From positions 2,512,501 to 2,576,500 of the forward strand of contig NZ_CP160680.1 of assembly GCF_040784935.1 (NCBI RefSeq): 64,000 bases of DNA. The letters are read 5' to 3'. Both the position numbers and the translations under genes were made by a program. The notes below the pieces were generated by a model. That model ran no database searches, was not told the DNA's origin, and worked only from the letters and a program-made list of their open reading frames with translations. Positions 54,668 through 63,957 of the stretch are shown here, one piece after another. The stretch is from Lewinella sp. LCG006. Its GTDB lineage: Bacteria; Bacteroidota; Bacteroidia; Chitinophagales; Saprospiraceae. Position 1 is the first letter of the stretch, and every line of letters starts with the position of its first letter.

Positions 54668-55295
54668 AACCAATAAAATAGCCTCCGAAGACATCAGAAG
54701 GTTCGTGCGCTTTTAGCAACAACCGCGCTGTACCCACGGCACCAGCAGCAACGATTGCCACCATCAGCAAATGCAGCATACTGATTTCGAGCGGTCCACT
54801 GCTGAGATCCAAGGTAAAAGAACCGTAGCTAAACCACAGCATACTGATCACGACCATCCCCACCAGTCCACCCATTCCTACGGTGTGCGCACTGATTTTA
54901 GAAAAATTATTGATGATAAATGCCAAGAAAAGTGCGATGACAGCACCCAGCATGAAAGAAACGTAAGCTGGTGGCAATTGTCCTGTACGGGAAAAATTAT
55001 AGTACACCCAGATGTAGAGCATTCCCGTAACCAGATAAGGGCCAATCCGCTGATGATGATCTTTTACATGAATATCATCGATCATCCCCAGAAAGTACAT
55101 CACTACAAAAGAAACAGCTGGAATGAAAAAGGTATAGAGGAAGACCAGGAGCAAAAGCATCTTTGCGCCCTCATCCTGGGGGCTGCTTACCCCAAAGAGG
55201 TAGGGGTTGATCAAAAGTAGCAAAAGTAGCATGTAGGTCGGTACCAACAAAGGATGAAAAACGACCGATAGGCCCATGGCCAAACTTTTCAACAT
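54630..55295 (-). CDS. PAP2-like membrane protein
   Basis: 221 aa from ATG at 55295 (a further in-frame ATG is at 55322). About six membrane helices. KDHHQRIGP, KISAHTVGMGGLVG and ARLLLKAHEPSDVFGGYFIGF resemble the three phosphatase motifs of PAP2 proteins, although the first is degenerate (K-x4-R-x2-P). It may dephosphorylate lipid phosphates, or be an inactive relative. Probable phosphatase activity is inference. Confidence 0.7.
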   Translation of the reverse strand: MLKSLAMGLSVVFHPLLVPTYMLLLLLLINPYLFGVSSPQDEGAKMLLLLVFLYTFFIPAVSFVVMYFLGMIDDIHVKDHHQRIGPYLVTGMLYIWVYYNFSRTGQLPPAYVSFMLGAVIALFLAFIINNFSKISAHTVGMGGLVGMVVISMLWFSYGSFTLDLSSGPLEISMLHLLMVAIVAAGAVGTARLLLKAHEPSDVFGGYFIGFIAQFFAFAFVF

Positions 55296-55432
55296 ATTTA
55301 TTTTGTGGTTCTTAGGCGGCAAAGATAGGGCTTTACTAACATAAGCCTAAAAAAATACCACCCTTCATCTATCTTCAATGGAATATGCTTAATTTCCCAG
55401 TTTGAATTAGGCAAAATGAACTCACCCTATCT

Positions 55433-56821
55433 ATGGATTTTACGGCTTTTTTCAATCAGGAAGTATTTACCATTGGAGAAATAACCATAAAGCTGGGGCG
55501 GCTAATCACCGTAGCCGTTGGAATGATTATGCTTTACATCCTGGGGTTCATGATGCTGCGCTCCTGGATTGAGCGTTTTTTTCTTTACGAAGATACTTCA
55601 GATAAGACGAGAATCCGGGTAAGACGATTGACCGTTATTTGCCTGGTTTTCGGAGCCGTTTTGATTGTCCTGCTTGGCCTACCTGCCGATTTTTCGCTCA
55701 GCTCTATTGAGGATAATATATTTGCAAACCTGCGTTTTTCGACCATCGTGCAGGCCTTTCTGATTTATTTTATTGCTCGACTGGTTGACGAATTGCTGTC
55801 GAGTTTATTGACCCATCGCTACCAACAGCGTAGAGAACAACAACTCCAGGAGGGTGGTTTGTACCAGATCCAAGGAGGAGGTTCTACCGTAAGGGTAAGT
55901 CACATTGTGCAGCCGATAGTCTACCTGTTGGCGCTCACCTTTATCATCCAGCAGTTGGGGCTTGATGAACAATTACCTCTACCCTGGGCGAATAAGGAAA
56001 ATGCCCAATTCATCACCATCAACAGGATTCTTAGTGCCGTCTTGATCCTGTTGATCACTCGCCTGGTTTTGTGGGTATTGACCGAAATCATCCTCTATCC
56101 TTATTATAAACAAAAGGAAATCAACGTTGGTAGCCAGTACGCGATCAATCGGCTGCTGACGTACTTTGTCCTGCTGATAGCCGTAATGGGAACCTTGCAA
56201 TACGTAGGCATCAACCTTACGGTTTTATTAGGTGGTGCTGCCGCCCTTTTAGTAGGTATTGGACTAGGTTTGCAACAAACCTTCAATGACCTGATTTGTG
56301 GCATTATCCTATTGTTTGAACGAACGGTGGAGGTAGGCGACATTGTGGATATGAATGGCCTGGTAGGAACGGTTAAAAAAATAGGTATCCGTACATCGCT
56401 GGTAGAAACCAGAGACAACGTTTCCGTTATTGTTCCGAATTCTAAGCTCGTCGCTGATAATGTTATCAACTGGAGCCACTTCGATTCCAAGGCCCGCTTC
56501 AAAGTGGGAGTAGGAGTTGCCTACGGTTCAGATACCGCGCTGGTCAAGGAAATCTTACTCAAGGCCGCAGAAGAGCACACCCGTATCGTTCGACGGCCAA
56601 AGCCTTTTGTTCGGTTCGTGAACTTTGGGGACTCTTCGCTAGATTTTGAAATTCTTTTTTGGACGCGCGACCTGCTGGGCATTGAAGATGTGAAAAGCGA
56701 TCTACGCTTCGCTATTGACCAGGCTTTCCGAGAGGCTGGTGTCAGTATTCCATTCCCGCAGCGTGATCTCTGGATCAAGCAAGCTCCGCCTTTTCCAACC
56801 AAGGGAGAAAGCCCTTCCTAA
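55433..56821 (+). CDS. Mechanosensitive ion channel (MscS family)
   Basis: 462 aa with several N-terminal helices (four or five before the pore). The pore and beta domain are clear: VLLGGAAALLVGIGLGLQQTFNDLICGIILLFERTVEVGDIVDMNGLVGTVKKIGIRTSLVETRDNVSVIVPNSKL, then the C-terminal alpha-beta domain ending in VSIPFPQRDLWI. It is a long MscS-type channel that releases solutes on osmotic downshock. Confidence 0.95.
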   Translation: MDFTAFFNQEVFTIGEITIKLGRLITVAVGMIMLYILGFMMLRSWIERFFLYEDTSDKTRIRVRRLTVICLVFGAVLIVLLGLPADFSLSSIEDNIFANLRFSTIVQAFLIYFIARLVDELLSSLLTHRYQQRREQQLQEGGLYQIQGGGSTVRVSHIVQPIVYLLALTFIIQQLGLDEQLPLPWANKENAQFITINRILSAVLILLITRLVLWVLTEIILYPYYKQKEINVGSQYAINRLLTYFVLLIAVMGTLQYVGINLTVLLGGAAALLVGIGLGLQQTFNDLICGIILLFERTVEVGDIVDMNGLVGTVKKIGIRTSLVETRDNVSVIVPNSKLVADNVINWSHFDSKARFKVGVGVAYGSDTALVKEILLKAAEEHTRIVRRPKPFVRFVNFGDSSLDFEILFWTRDLLGIEDVKSDLRFAIDQAFREAGVSIPFPQRDLWIKQAPPFPTKGESPS

Positions 56822-56833
56822 AAGTTAATCCTT

Positions 56834-57514
56834 ATGCAACAGCACTTGCAAATTCTCCTCTTATCCCTCCTCTTGCCCTTCTTTGCTGCAGGGCAGGATT
56901 GGGCCAATCTAAGTCGTTACCAAATGGACAACCAAGCCTTGCGTGAAGCGAATACCGAAATCCCCAAAGTCGTCTTCATGGGTAATTCCATCACCGAAGG
57001 CTGGCCGGGGCATGTGCCTGGCTTTTTCCAAAACCCTGCTTACGTCAATCGAGGTATTAGCGGACAGACAACGCCCCAAATGCTGGTACGCTTCCGCCAG
57101 GATGTCATTGCCTTGCAGCCCGTGGCTGTCGTTATCCTGGCCGGTATCAATGATATTGCGGGCAATACGGGCCCCACAACGGTAACGGCAATCATGGACA
57201 ATATCACCTCCATGGCGGAGCTGGCCAAAGCCAATGGCATTGAGGTGATTCTCTGTTCTGTGCTCCCGGCCGCGGCTTTTCCCTGGGCGCCAGATATTGA
57301 ACCCATCGCAGAAGTGTTGGCACTCAACAGTATGATCAAAGCCTACTGCGGTGTGAATAATTTCACTTATGTCGATTACTTTTCTGCGATGGCTGACGCC
57401 GAAAATGGCCTCCAAGCTGCCCTGACCTACGATGGGGTGCACCCCAATAAGGCGGGTTACGAAGTGATGGCCCCCTTGGTGGAAGCTGCGATTGAAGAGG
57501 TATTGGTTAAATAA
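56834..57514 (+). CDS. SGNH/GDSL-family hydrolase
   Basis: 226 aa with signal peptide (about 1-20). Catalytic block I is FMGNSITEGWPG (nucleophile Ser), block III GINDI with Asn, and block V DGVHPN with Asp and His, giving a complete SGNH triad. It is an exported esterase or lipase, probably acting on acyl groups of glycans or lipids; substrate unknown. The ATG follows the MscS stop by 12 bp. Confidence 0.92.
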   Translation: MQQHLQILLLSLLLPFFAAGQDWANLSRYQMDNQALREANTEIPKVVFMGNSITEGWPGHVPGFFQNPAYVNRGISGQTTPQMLVRFRQDVIALQPVAVVILAGINDIAGNTGPTTVTAIMDNITSMAELAKANGIEVILCSVLPAAAFPWAPDIEPIAEVLALNSMIKAYCGVNNFTYVDYFSAMADAENGLQAALTYDGVHPNKAGYEVMAPLVEAAIEEVLVK

Positions 57515-57522
57515 AGTCAAAG

Positions 57523-57768
57523 ATGAATTTATTCGTTCTTGTAATCTTTGGAATGGCAATGTTAACCATCGTAAGGATGATGTTGACGTCAAAAAAAGAA
57601 CAGGAAAAATTAAGGTTAGAACTGGGGTTACCAAAAGATCATCCCTCTAATAAATCGATAGAAGGGTATTTGTTTCATCATCACTTTCAGTTTTTTATGG
57701 TGCTCTTGATGATTACTGTTGTAGGGGTCCTCATTAGGGAAGCTATTGTAACCTATTGTAATTGCTGA
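57523..57768 (+). CDS. Small membrane protein
   Basis: 81 aa with two hydrophobic helices (1-20 and about 55-72) separated by a charged loop (SKKEQEKLRLELGLPKDHPS). No family recognised. It starts 8 bp after the SGNH hydrolase stop and is probably translated from the same transcript; small size lowers certainty. Confidence 0.6.
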   Translation: MNLFVLVIFGMAMLTIVRMMLTSKKEQEKLRLELGLPKDHPSNKSIEGYLFHHHFQFFMVLLMITVVGVLIREAIVTYCNC

Positions 57769-57889
57769 GCATGTTGAAAAAATGAAAGCCTGAACACTGT
57801 TGGTATGATTCTACTCTACGACGTTTTTGATGGGGACACATTACATGGGATTGAGAGGGTAGCTGTTGCGGACAGGGCATTCCCCCTCC

Positions 57890-57917
57890 GTCCTTTGGAC
57901 ACCTCCCCGCGGGGAGG
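57890..57917. repeat. Adjacent short hairpins before rluF 3' end
   Basis: GTCC-TTT-GGAC (57890-57900) is followed at once by the 16-bp palindrome CCTCCCCGCGGGGAGG (57902-57917). GC-rich sequence between the small membrane protein and rluF stop; perhaps a terminator or part of a repeat. The rest of the gap 57769-57963 holds nothing definite. Confidence 0.55.
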
Positions 57918-57963
57918 ACGTGGATTTTACTTTGGTGGAGTTGTTTTTCTTCTCTCCCGGCGA

Positions 57964-58749
57964 TCATCGCCTTCTGTGCTTCGGTCCACCTTTTCTTTTG
58001 GGCGTCAATGCAGAAGCCTCTTCCGTTTTAGAGGAGGTCCGTACCATTTCGTTGATGCCTTTGATTTCCTGGCTGCTTAACTCGCGCCACTGCCCCGTTT
58101 TCAGGCCAGTCAAGTCGACATTCATGATGCGGGTTCGCTTGAGTTGGGTCACTTCGTAGCCCAGGTATTCGCACATGCGGCGGATTTGACGGTTAAGCCC
58201 CTGGGTGAGAATGATTCGGAAAGTGGCTTTGTCTATTTGGTCAATAAGACAGGGTTGGGTGACGGTGCCGAGGATCGGTACGCCCTGGCTCATGCGCTGC
58301 AAAAAACGTGCATTGATGGGTTTGTCAACCGTCACGATGTACTCTTTTTCGTGTTGATTGCCCGCGCGGAGGATTTTATTGACAATATCTCCGTCGTTGG
58401 TAAGAAAAATAAGTCCTTGCGATGGTTTGTCCAATCGACCAATAGGAAAGAGCCGTTGAGGGTGATTGATGAAATTGACAATATTTTTAGGTTCTCTGGG
58501 GTCGGTGGTACAGACGATTCCTACGGGCTTGTTAAAGGCCAGATACAGCGCCGGTGGCTTGGCTTTAAGCGACTTGCCTTTGAGGAGTACCTGGTCTCCC
58601 GGAAATACCCTGTTTCCCTTTTGGGCAATGGAGCCATTGATCTTTACCAAGCCTTCCTCAATAAAGCGATCTGCTTCACGGCGCGAACAGATACCCGTAC
58701 TACTGATGTACTTGTTGAGGCTTACCGAGTTGTCATTGGATTTGTCCAA
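57964..58749 (-). CDS. rluF: 23S rRNA pseudouridine synthase RluF
   Basis: 261 aa, starting at TTG (58749; no upstream ATG in frame). An N-terminal S4 RNA-binding domain (SLNKYISSTGICSRREADRFIEEGLVKING) is followed by the RsuA/RluB-E/F-type catalytic domain with GRLDKPSQGLIFLTNDGD (catalytic Asp) and a basic C-terminal tail (KRKGGPKHRRR). The tail and S4 arrangement point to RluF, which modifies U2604 of 23S rRNA. Confidence 0.9.
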   Translation of the reverse strand: MDKSNDNSVSLNKYISSTGICSRREADRFIEEGLVKINGSIAQKGNRVFPGDQVLLKGKSLKAKPPALYLAFNKPVGIVCTTDPREPKNIVNFINHPQRLFPIGRLDKPSQGLIFLTNDGDIVNKILRAGNQHEKEYIVTVDKPINARFLQRMSQGVPILGTVTQPCLIDQIDKATFRIILTQGLNRQIRRMCEYLGYEVTQLKRTRIMNVDLTGLKTGQWRELSSQEIKGINEMVRTSSKTEEASALTPKRKGGPKHRRR

Positions 58750-58804
58750 AAGGAGAAGTTCTGGTGCGAGCGTAAAGTTAGGGATTTTTTGGTGTTGGTA
58801 TTCG

Positions 58805-59093
58805 TTCCGATGCCTCGGAACTCATGGTTGTGCTCTCTAGCGTTCGCGGTGGTGCTCTTCCGATAAATCGGAATCGCGGTGGTGTTCATCCCGATCCTCG
58901 GGATTCACGGTTGTACTCGCTACGCTCGTCCCGAAGCCTCGGGATTGCGCGCAGCGCAGCTACCGCCGACGCAGTCGGCACCCCCGCGATCCCGAGGTAT
59001 CGGGAGAGCACTTACCGTGAGTTCCGAGGATCGGAACGAACACCACCGCAAGCGTAGCGCGCACTCCCGCGAATCCCGACCCAAAGGTCGGGA
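58805..59093. repeat. Array of seven perfect hairpins in inverted halves
   Basis: The 355-bp gap between rluF and the DUF547 gene is filled by short hairpins of the type (T)TCCGA-n-TCGGA(A). Positions: 58805-58820, 58858-58873, 58889-58903, 58929-58944, 58990-59005, 59022-59036, 59074-59093. Spacers such as CGCGGTGGTG with TGCTC or TTC recur in the left part, and their reverse complements (GAGCAC, GAACACCACCGC) in the right part. So the block is one large inverted repeat of smaller hairpins. No protein frame is convincing. Confidence 0.8.
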
Positions 59094-59104
59094 AGAGCAC
59101 AACC

Positions 59105-59908
59105 CTAATTCAAAAGCTTCGTCTTCTCCGGCGTCTGTTCATTGAGTTCCCAGTTGTATTCGAGAAACTGTACCTCCTGGCTGGTGTCGATGGTTTTATC
59201 GCTATAGGTCTTTATCAGATCGAAGCGGCTATCGTACTTGCCTTTAAAATCTCCCCAGTACCAATCGAGGAGTTTGGATAGTTGCACGGGGCTGGCGCTG
59301 ATATTGTTGCGGAAAGGTTCGTTGATAAACTCACGGGCCGCCTGGTTCAGTTGCTCGTCCAATTTATCTGCCACGAAGGCAGTGTTTTGGAGTTTTGGGC
59401 AAGACATACTCGCACAGACGAGGGCAAAGTGCACCCTTGGGTCATCGAAATCCTTGCGTAAAATGCCGTGTTCGATGTTGTTAAGATCAAAATCCTCCCC
59501 CGCGATTTTGAAGAACTTAAGATCCCAAACCGTATTTACGAAAGGAATGCCGTCTTTGATGTCTTTGATACTTTTGACAGGGTAATAGTCGAGGATGAGA
59601 TCTACCGTGAAGGCATTGTAAGCATTGATCCAGTAGGCCATTTTTTCATTGTCGGACCAGCTTTTTTTATTGGGCGCATTGAGGCTCAATAGCTGCAAGT
59701 ACTTGTTTAATTGGTTGCTGTCGGCTGCCATACCCTGGTAATCGACAAGGCCATTGTTGTCGACGTGTTTACGGAGAAGGCTGTCCCATATTTCATGGCT
59801 CACAGGTTGCGCATTGGATTGGATGCGAGGGGCAGAACAGCTCTGCCACAGAAAGCTGGAAAGTAGCGTTAGCAAAATGACAGGCAAAAGAAATTTATAG
59901 GCGTTCAT
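59105..59908 (-). CDS. DUF547 family exported protein
   Basis: 267 aa with a lipoprotein-like signal (LLTLLSSFLWQSC). The DUF547 pattern is clear: KMAYWINAYNAFTVDLILDYYPVKSIKDI and DPRVHFALVCASMSCPKL, holding the conserved Cys, His and Asn residues that resemble a transglutaminase/NlpC-like site. Function unknown. Divergent from the alpha/beta hydrolase gene, 69 bp to its start. Confidence 0.9.
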   Translation of the reverse strand: MNAYKFLLPVILLTLLSSFLWQSCSAPRIQSNAQPVSHEIWDSLLRKHVDNNGLVDYQGMAADSNQLNKYLQLLSLNAPNKKSWSDNEKMAYWINAYNAFTVDLILDYYPVKSIKDIKDGIPFVNTVWDLKFFKIAGEDFDLNNIEHGILRKDFDDPRVHFALVCASMSCPKLQNTAFVADKLDEQLNQAAREFINEPFRNNISASPVQLSKLLDWYWGDFKGKYDSRFDLIKTYSDKTIDTSQEVQFLEYNWELNEQTPEKTKLLN

Positions 59909-59977
59909 ACGGTCTTTAATTTATCTTTGAACGACATTCAAGGTCACTACGTTTACTTTGCAAGCAAAATAAAATTT

Positions 59978-60790
59978 ATGTGTCCGCAACCGGACCCGTC
60001 CAAGGTGCGTAATTATTTTCTTGATCTAGCAGGGCAGCAAGTTCATGTATCTTGCTACGGAAATGGTCCTCAACTACTGATCACGCTCCATGGCTACGAC
60101 TACGATGGCAGTGTTTTCGCAGCGTGGGCCAGTACTTTAGGAGATCAATATACCCTTTGCGCACCAGACCTCCCTTTTCACGGGCAGACGAGTTGGCGAG
60201 GCCGGGAATTTCGGCCTGAAACCATTCAAGCAATCATTACCGCCATTGCTCATCACGAGGGTGCTTCCACCTTTCATTTAGCGGGGCATAGCCTGGGTGC
60301 TCGCCTGTTGGTTTGCACCGGAAATACCTGGGTAGAACAAGTAACGCAATTTATTCTGCTTGCTCCCGCAGGTATTGGAAGTTTTGATCGAGTGCCACCT
60401 TTATGGATGCAGCGGATTGCCGAAAAAGCATTGGCCTGGCCCCTGTGGTTGAAATTTTTGGTTAATCTGGGTTCCCGTTTGAAACTGGTGAGCAATTTTC
60501 ATCGCCGCTACGCCGAGGTGCAGTTGTTTGACGCGCAGAAACGCCAGCTCTTATTTCGGACCTATAACTCGCTGCGTCATTTACGCACGACCCGCCCTGA
60601 CCGAAAACAGTTTTGGGAACAAACGACGATTCCTACACTGGTGGTTTTGGCAGAACAAGATCGCTTTGTTCCAAATGGGGCCATCAAGGCTTATTTTTTA
60701 AAAAACAAGCATATCAAAATTGTGGAGACGCCAGGGAACCACGATCTTGTTAATGAAAAGACGGCGCGGGTTATGTTGGAGGAGCTTTAA
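59978..60790 (+). CDS. Alpha/beta hydrolase
   Basis: 270 aa from ATG at 59978; the frame opens at a TTG (59927) whose 17 extra codons are unlike the family. The oxyanion strand is LLITLHGYDYDG, the nucleophile elbow HLAGHSLGARL (Ser), the acid LVVLAEQDRFVP (Asp) and the His in ETPGNHDLVNE. Substrate unknown. No operon neighbour. Confidence 0.9.
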   Translation: MCPQPDPSKVRNYFLDLAGQQVHVSCYGNGPQLLITLHGYDYDGSVFAAWASTLGDQYTLCAPDLPFHGQTSWRGREFRPETIQAIITAIAHHEGASTFHLAGHSLGARLLVCTGNTWVEQVTQFILLAPAGIGSFDRVPPLWMQRIAEKALAWPLWLKFLVNLGSRLKLVSNFHRRYAEVQLFDAQKRQLLFRTYNSLRHLRTTRPDRKQFWEQTTIPTLVVLAEQDRFVPNGAIKAYFLKNKHIKIVETPGNHDLVNEKTARVMLEEL

Positions 60791-60898
60791 ATTGACTGAA
60801 AAAAACTGTGCTATTTTGTGCTTTTGTGGCTAAAAAAACTCCGTGTCACCGTGCCTTCCGATGCCTTGGGGGGGCAAAATAAAAACTGCTGGTCGCAA

Positions 60899-62137
60899 CT
60901 ATTCCCCGCCTCGCCGCAATTCAAACACACTGATCTCCGGATACATGCCAATGCGCCCCGGAAAAGCCAGCCAGCCGAAGCCGCGGTTGACGTACAAAAA
61001 CTGCCGGGCCTCTTCGTACAAGCCCGCCCAACGCGGGTACACCAACTGGATGGGGCTCCATTTAAAATGCTTGAAATTAAGCCCAAACTGCATGCCGTGG
61101 GTATGTCCGGAAAGTGTCAGGTGCACCTTGCTTTGGTGGGGCAAAACTTTTTCATCCCAATGCGAGGGGTCGTGAGAAAGCAATACTTTGAAGCCATCAT
61201 CAGGCACATCGCGGAGGGCTAAATTCAAATCACCGTATTGTGGGAAAGGTGGTTTGCCCCAGTTTTCTACGCCGGTGAGATAGATGGTTTCCCCTTCCTT
61301 GGTGAGGGCTACCGCCCGGTTGTTGAGCAATTCGAAGCCACATTTCCCGTAGTTGTCCTGCACGGCTTGTACATTGGCGCGCCATGCCTCCTGGTCGCCA
61401 TAGGCGCCTCCTGAGCTATAGTCGTGATTGCCCGTGACGGCATATTTGCCGAAAGGCGCACGTAGGGCCGCAAAATGAGGCGCGAAGGGAAGGATCTCAT
61501 CGGCCCGTCCGTTGACCAGGTCACCCGTGAAAACGAGAAGGTCGGCGTTCTGTTCCGAAATTTTCTGGATGCCCTTTTTGACGCCCTTCATGCTGTCGAA
61601 GCTGCCCGAATGGATGTCTGAAATCTGGAGCAACTTAAAACCATGGAAGATTTCAGGAAGATCCGGAAAAACCAGTGGGATATGATTGACTTGGTAATTG
61701 TACTTACCTTTAGTGATCCCGTAAATGAAGTAGCTAAAAGGTATTGCGGTAAGCGCCAAACCGATTTGCTTGATGCTGATCAACCGTGCTTCAGACCAAT
61801 GTGGGGGTTGTTGGTCCTGTAGGTAAAAAAATGCCTGTTGAATATTCCAGCCGAGGTGAACCAGAAAAAAATACAAGCTCAATAGCAACTGGGTCGCAAA
61901 GACGACCACCATCATGCCTACGATAATATTAGACAATGGCGTGATGCGGCGGCGGAAAAAAATCAAATAGGCAATTACCCCCGGGATGTAGTAGAGGCTC
62001 AACTGAAAGAGACCCTGGGCTATCGTTCTGGGCATTCCTTCAGGAAATGCTTCATAGGGTTGCTGCTGGTTGAGGAACCACAAGGCAAAGAAATAGATGA
62101 CAATAATACCTGGAAAAACAAACCGGCGCACATCCAT
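60899..62137 (-). CDS. Membrane-anchored metallophosphoesterase
   Basis: 412 aa. Four N-terminal membrane helices (about 1-145) precede a calcineurin-like phosphoesterase domain with all metal motifs: LQISDIHSG, FTGDLVNG, VTGNHDYSSGG, LLSHDPSHW and LSGHTHGMQFG. The topology is the YkuE/LpxH-like group seen in membrane-linked phosphoesterases, acting on membrane or envelope substrates. Substrate unknown. Confidence 0.92.
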   Translation of the reverse strand: MDVRRFVFPGIIVIYFFALWFLNQQQPYEAFPEGMPRTIAQGLFQLSLYYIPGVIAYLIFFRRRITPLSNIIVGMMVVVFATQLLLSLYFFLVHLGWNIQQAFFYLQDQQPPHWSEARLISIKQIGLALTAIPFSYFIYGITKGKYNYQVNHIPLVFPDLPEIFHGFKLLQISDIHSGSFDSMKGVKKGIQKISEQNADLLVFTGDLVNGRADEILPFAPHFAALRAPFGKYAVTGNHDYSSGGAYGDQEAWRANVQAVQDNYGKCGFELLNNRAVALTKEGETIYLTGVENWGKPPFPQYGDLNLALRDVPDDGFKVLLSHDPSHWDEKVLPHQSKVHLTLSGHTHGMQFGLNFKHFKWSPIQLVYPRWAGLYEEARQFLYVNRGFGWLAFPGRIGMYPEISVFELRRGGE

Positions 62138-62315
62138 AAATGATCTTTGGGTGTTTTTTTATAGAAGATTACAAGAGAACATCCTGAAGAGGAGCAAGGT
62201 TGTGAAGATGGGAAGGAGTGACCAAGATGAAAAAAATCGTCTAATAATAGAGTTAACAGGTTTAGCTTTTCAATTGACGGAGGATAAACCGAATAATTAC
62301 TAAAAACACAAAAGC

Positions 62316-62984
62316 ATGAAAACCATAGCCATTTACTTTTCTGTAGCATTCCTCTTTTTATCCCTTAGCCTACAGGCTCAAACCCGCACGGAGCGTAAAA
62401 CGATGAGTGAGGGAGTCTACGAAGCCATTGTTTTAAAAGTTCCTAACCTGGACGCAAAAACAGTTGGTGACCTGTGGGAGAATTTCACGAAGGATTTTTA
62501 TGGTGCTCGCACCAAGTACAACCGCAAAACCAAAGAGTACTTCAGTGATGATGCGGATATTGCCGCTATCGGCAAAGGCAACACGGTTGATATTTATACG
62601 GCCATAGAAGACAAAGGTGAGGGTGCTGAACTTTCCATGTGGATTGACTTGGGTGGTGCCTACCTGGCAGCTAGCACCCACGCTGATCGCTACCTGGAAG
62701 CAGAAAAAATATTGATTCGTTTTGGCTTGGAAGCCGCCAAAGAGGGCGTACGCATGGAGATTAAAGCCCAGGAAAAAGCACTTCAGGATCTCGAAAGCGA
62801 TCTCAAGAAATTGGGCAATGAGAAAGAAAGCTTTGAGCGTGATATCCAAAAAGCGCAGGAAGCCATTGCTCGTGCCGAAGAAGAATTGAAGGCCAACGCC
62901 AAGAGCCAGGAAGATAAGGCTGCAGAAATCAAAGCTCAGGAAGAATTGATCGAAGCGACCAAGCGCAAGTTGAAAGATTTGTAA
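62316..62984 (+). CDS. Exported coiled-coil protein of unknown function
   Basis: 222 aa with a signal peptide (MKTIAIYFSVAFLFLSLSLQAQ). Residues 25-145 form a compact alpha-beta-like region (TVGDLWENFTKDFYGARTKYNRKTKEYFSDDADI; AELSMWIDLGGAYLA). Residues 150-222 are a charged coiled coil. No domain recognised; periplasmic location is likely. Confidence 0.8.
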   Translation: MKTIAIYFSVAFLFLSLSLQAQTRTERKTMSEGVYEAIVLKVPNLDAKTVGDLWENFTKDFYGARTKYNRKTKEYFSDDADIAAIGKGNTVDIYTAIEDKGEGAELSMWIDLGGAYLAASTHADRYLEAEKILIRFGLEAAKEGVRMEIKAQEKALQDLESDLKKLGNEKESFERDIQKAQEAIARAEEELKANAKSQEDKAAEIKAQEELIEATKRKLKDL

Positions 62985-63017
62985 GCCGGACGATCGCCAT
63001 TCGCCGAAAGTCCGTAG

Positions 63018-63049
63018 AGGAGGTAGTGAATTAAGTTTCGCTACCTCCT
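63018..63049. terminator. Shared terminator between convergent genes
   Basis: AGGAGGTAGTGAA (63018-63030) pairs with TTCGCTACCTCCT (63037-63049), 13 bp with one G-T wobble. A T-rich stretch follows on the plus strand. The stop codon of the EamA gene lies in its loop, so the hairpin serves both convergent genes. Confidence 0.75.
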
Positions 63050-63957
63050 TTGTCTTTTCCGGGGATACTGACTTGTTGGCCTTTGCCATTGTTGATGAAG
63101 AACACGCCAGTGAGCATGACGAGCCCTGCAAGTATCGACTGTCCGCTAACGGTCTCGCCATTAAAACCCCAGCCCAGCATCAAAGCCACAATCGGGTTGA
63201 CGTAGGTAGAGGTAGCCACCTTTTCAGGTGAAACTTTGGCGAGCAAATAATTAAACGAGGAGAACGCCACGATAGAACCAAAGACAACCAGGTACAACCA
63301 GGATAAGCCAGAGGATAAGCTGAGGGTGTTCCAGCGGAAGGTCGTCGCCTCGCCCGTTGCCAAGCTAAAGAGAGCCAGACCAGTACCGCCAGCCAGCATT
63401 TGCATGGCCGATCGCCGTAAGCGGGAATCGGGAAGATTAATACGGGAAATGAAGACACTGGCAAAAGCCCAGGCAACCAAGGCTAGCGCGATAGCGGCTA
63501 AGCCCCACCGACTTTCCGGCGTATTCACAAATTGGGGTTGCCCAACCAGGATGGCCATTCCCGCAATACCAATCAAGGCACCCGTTACTCCCTGCCAGCG
63601 TAAGCGTTGGCCAAAAATCCACCACAGTAAAAGCATGATGAGGAGGGGGTCGATGGCTACGATCAAAGCCGCCATACCTGTGTCGATCCACTGCAATGCC
63701 CAAACCACGGCGCCAGTGCCAATGGTGAGAAACAATACGCCAATGACGGCCGAATTTCGCCACTGCCGCAGGGTGGGCTGCGGTTCTTTGCGCCAACTTC
63801 CCCAAGTATAGAGTAAGGCTCCAGCCGTAAGAAAGCGCGTGCCAGACATCAAGAAAGGAGGGATGGTAGCTATTGCCCAATAGTTGAACAAATAGGTTGA
63901 GCCCCAGATAATGTAGACAGCTGCAAAAGCTGCAATAATCAACCAGCGTTCAGACAT
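63031..63957 (-). CDS. EamA-family (DMT superfamily) transporter
   Basis: 308 aa with ten predicted helices in two five-helix EamA repeats (AFAAVYIIWGSTYLFNYWAIATIPPFLMSGTRFLTAGALL at the start; SSGLSWLYLVVFGSIVAFSSFNYLLAKVSPEKVATSTYVNPIVALMLGW in the second half). It exports metabolites or amino acids in related cases; substrate unknown here. The start is within the window, 43 bp from its right edge. Confidence 0.92.
   Translation of the reverse strand: MSERWLIIAAFAAVYIIWGSTYLFNYWAIATIPPFLMSGTRFLTAGALLYTWGSWRKEPQPTLRQWRNSAVIGVLFLTIGTGAVVWALQWIDTGMAALIVAIDPLLIMLLLWWIFGQRLRWQGVTGALIGIAGMAILVGQPQFVNTPESRWGLAAIALALVAWAFASVFISRINLPDSRLRRSAMQMLAGGTGLALFSLATGEATTFRWNTLSLSSGLSWLYLVVFGSIVAFSSFNYLLAKVSPEKVATSTYVNPIVALMLGWGFNGETVSGQSILAGLVMLTGVFFINNGKGQQVSIPGKDKGGSET

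Noticed and set aside
57805-58159. Frames of 91-97 codons around the rluF 3' end
   Set aside because: They overlap rluF on the opposite strand and the GC-rich hairpin; no independent coding signal.
58824-59145. Frames of 60-88 codons in the hairpin array
   Set aside because: Their sequence is explained wholly by the repeated hairpins (Ser/Arg/Gly-rich translations on both strands).
62097-62303. A 68-codon frame between the metallophosphoesterase and the secreted coiled-coil gene
   Set aside because: It overlaps the start of the phosphoesterase gene on the other strand and has no family-like features.
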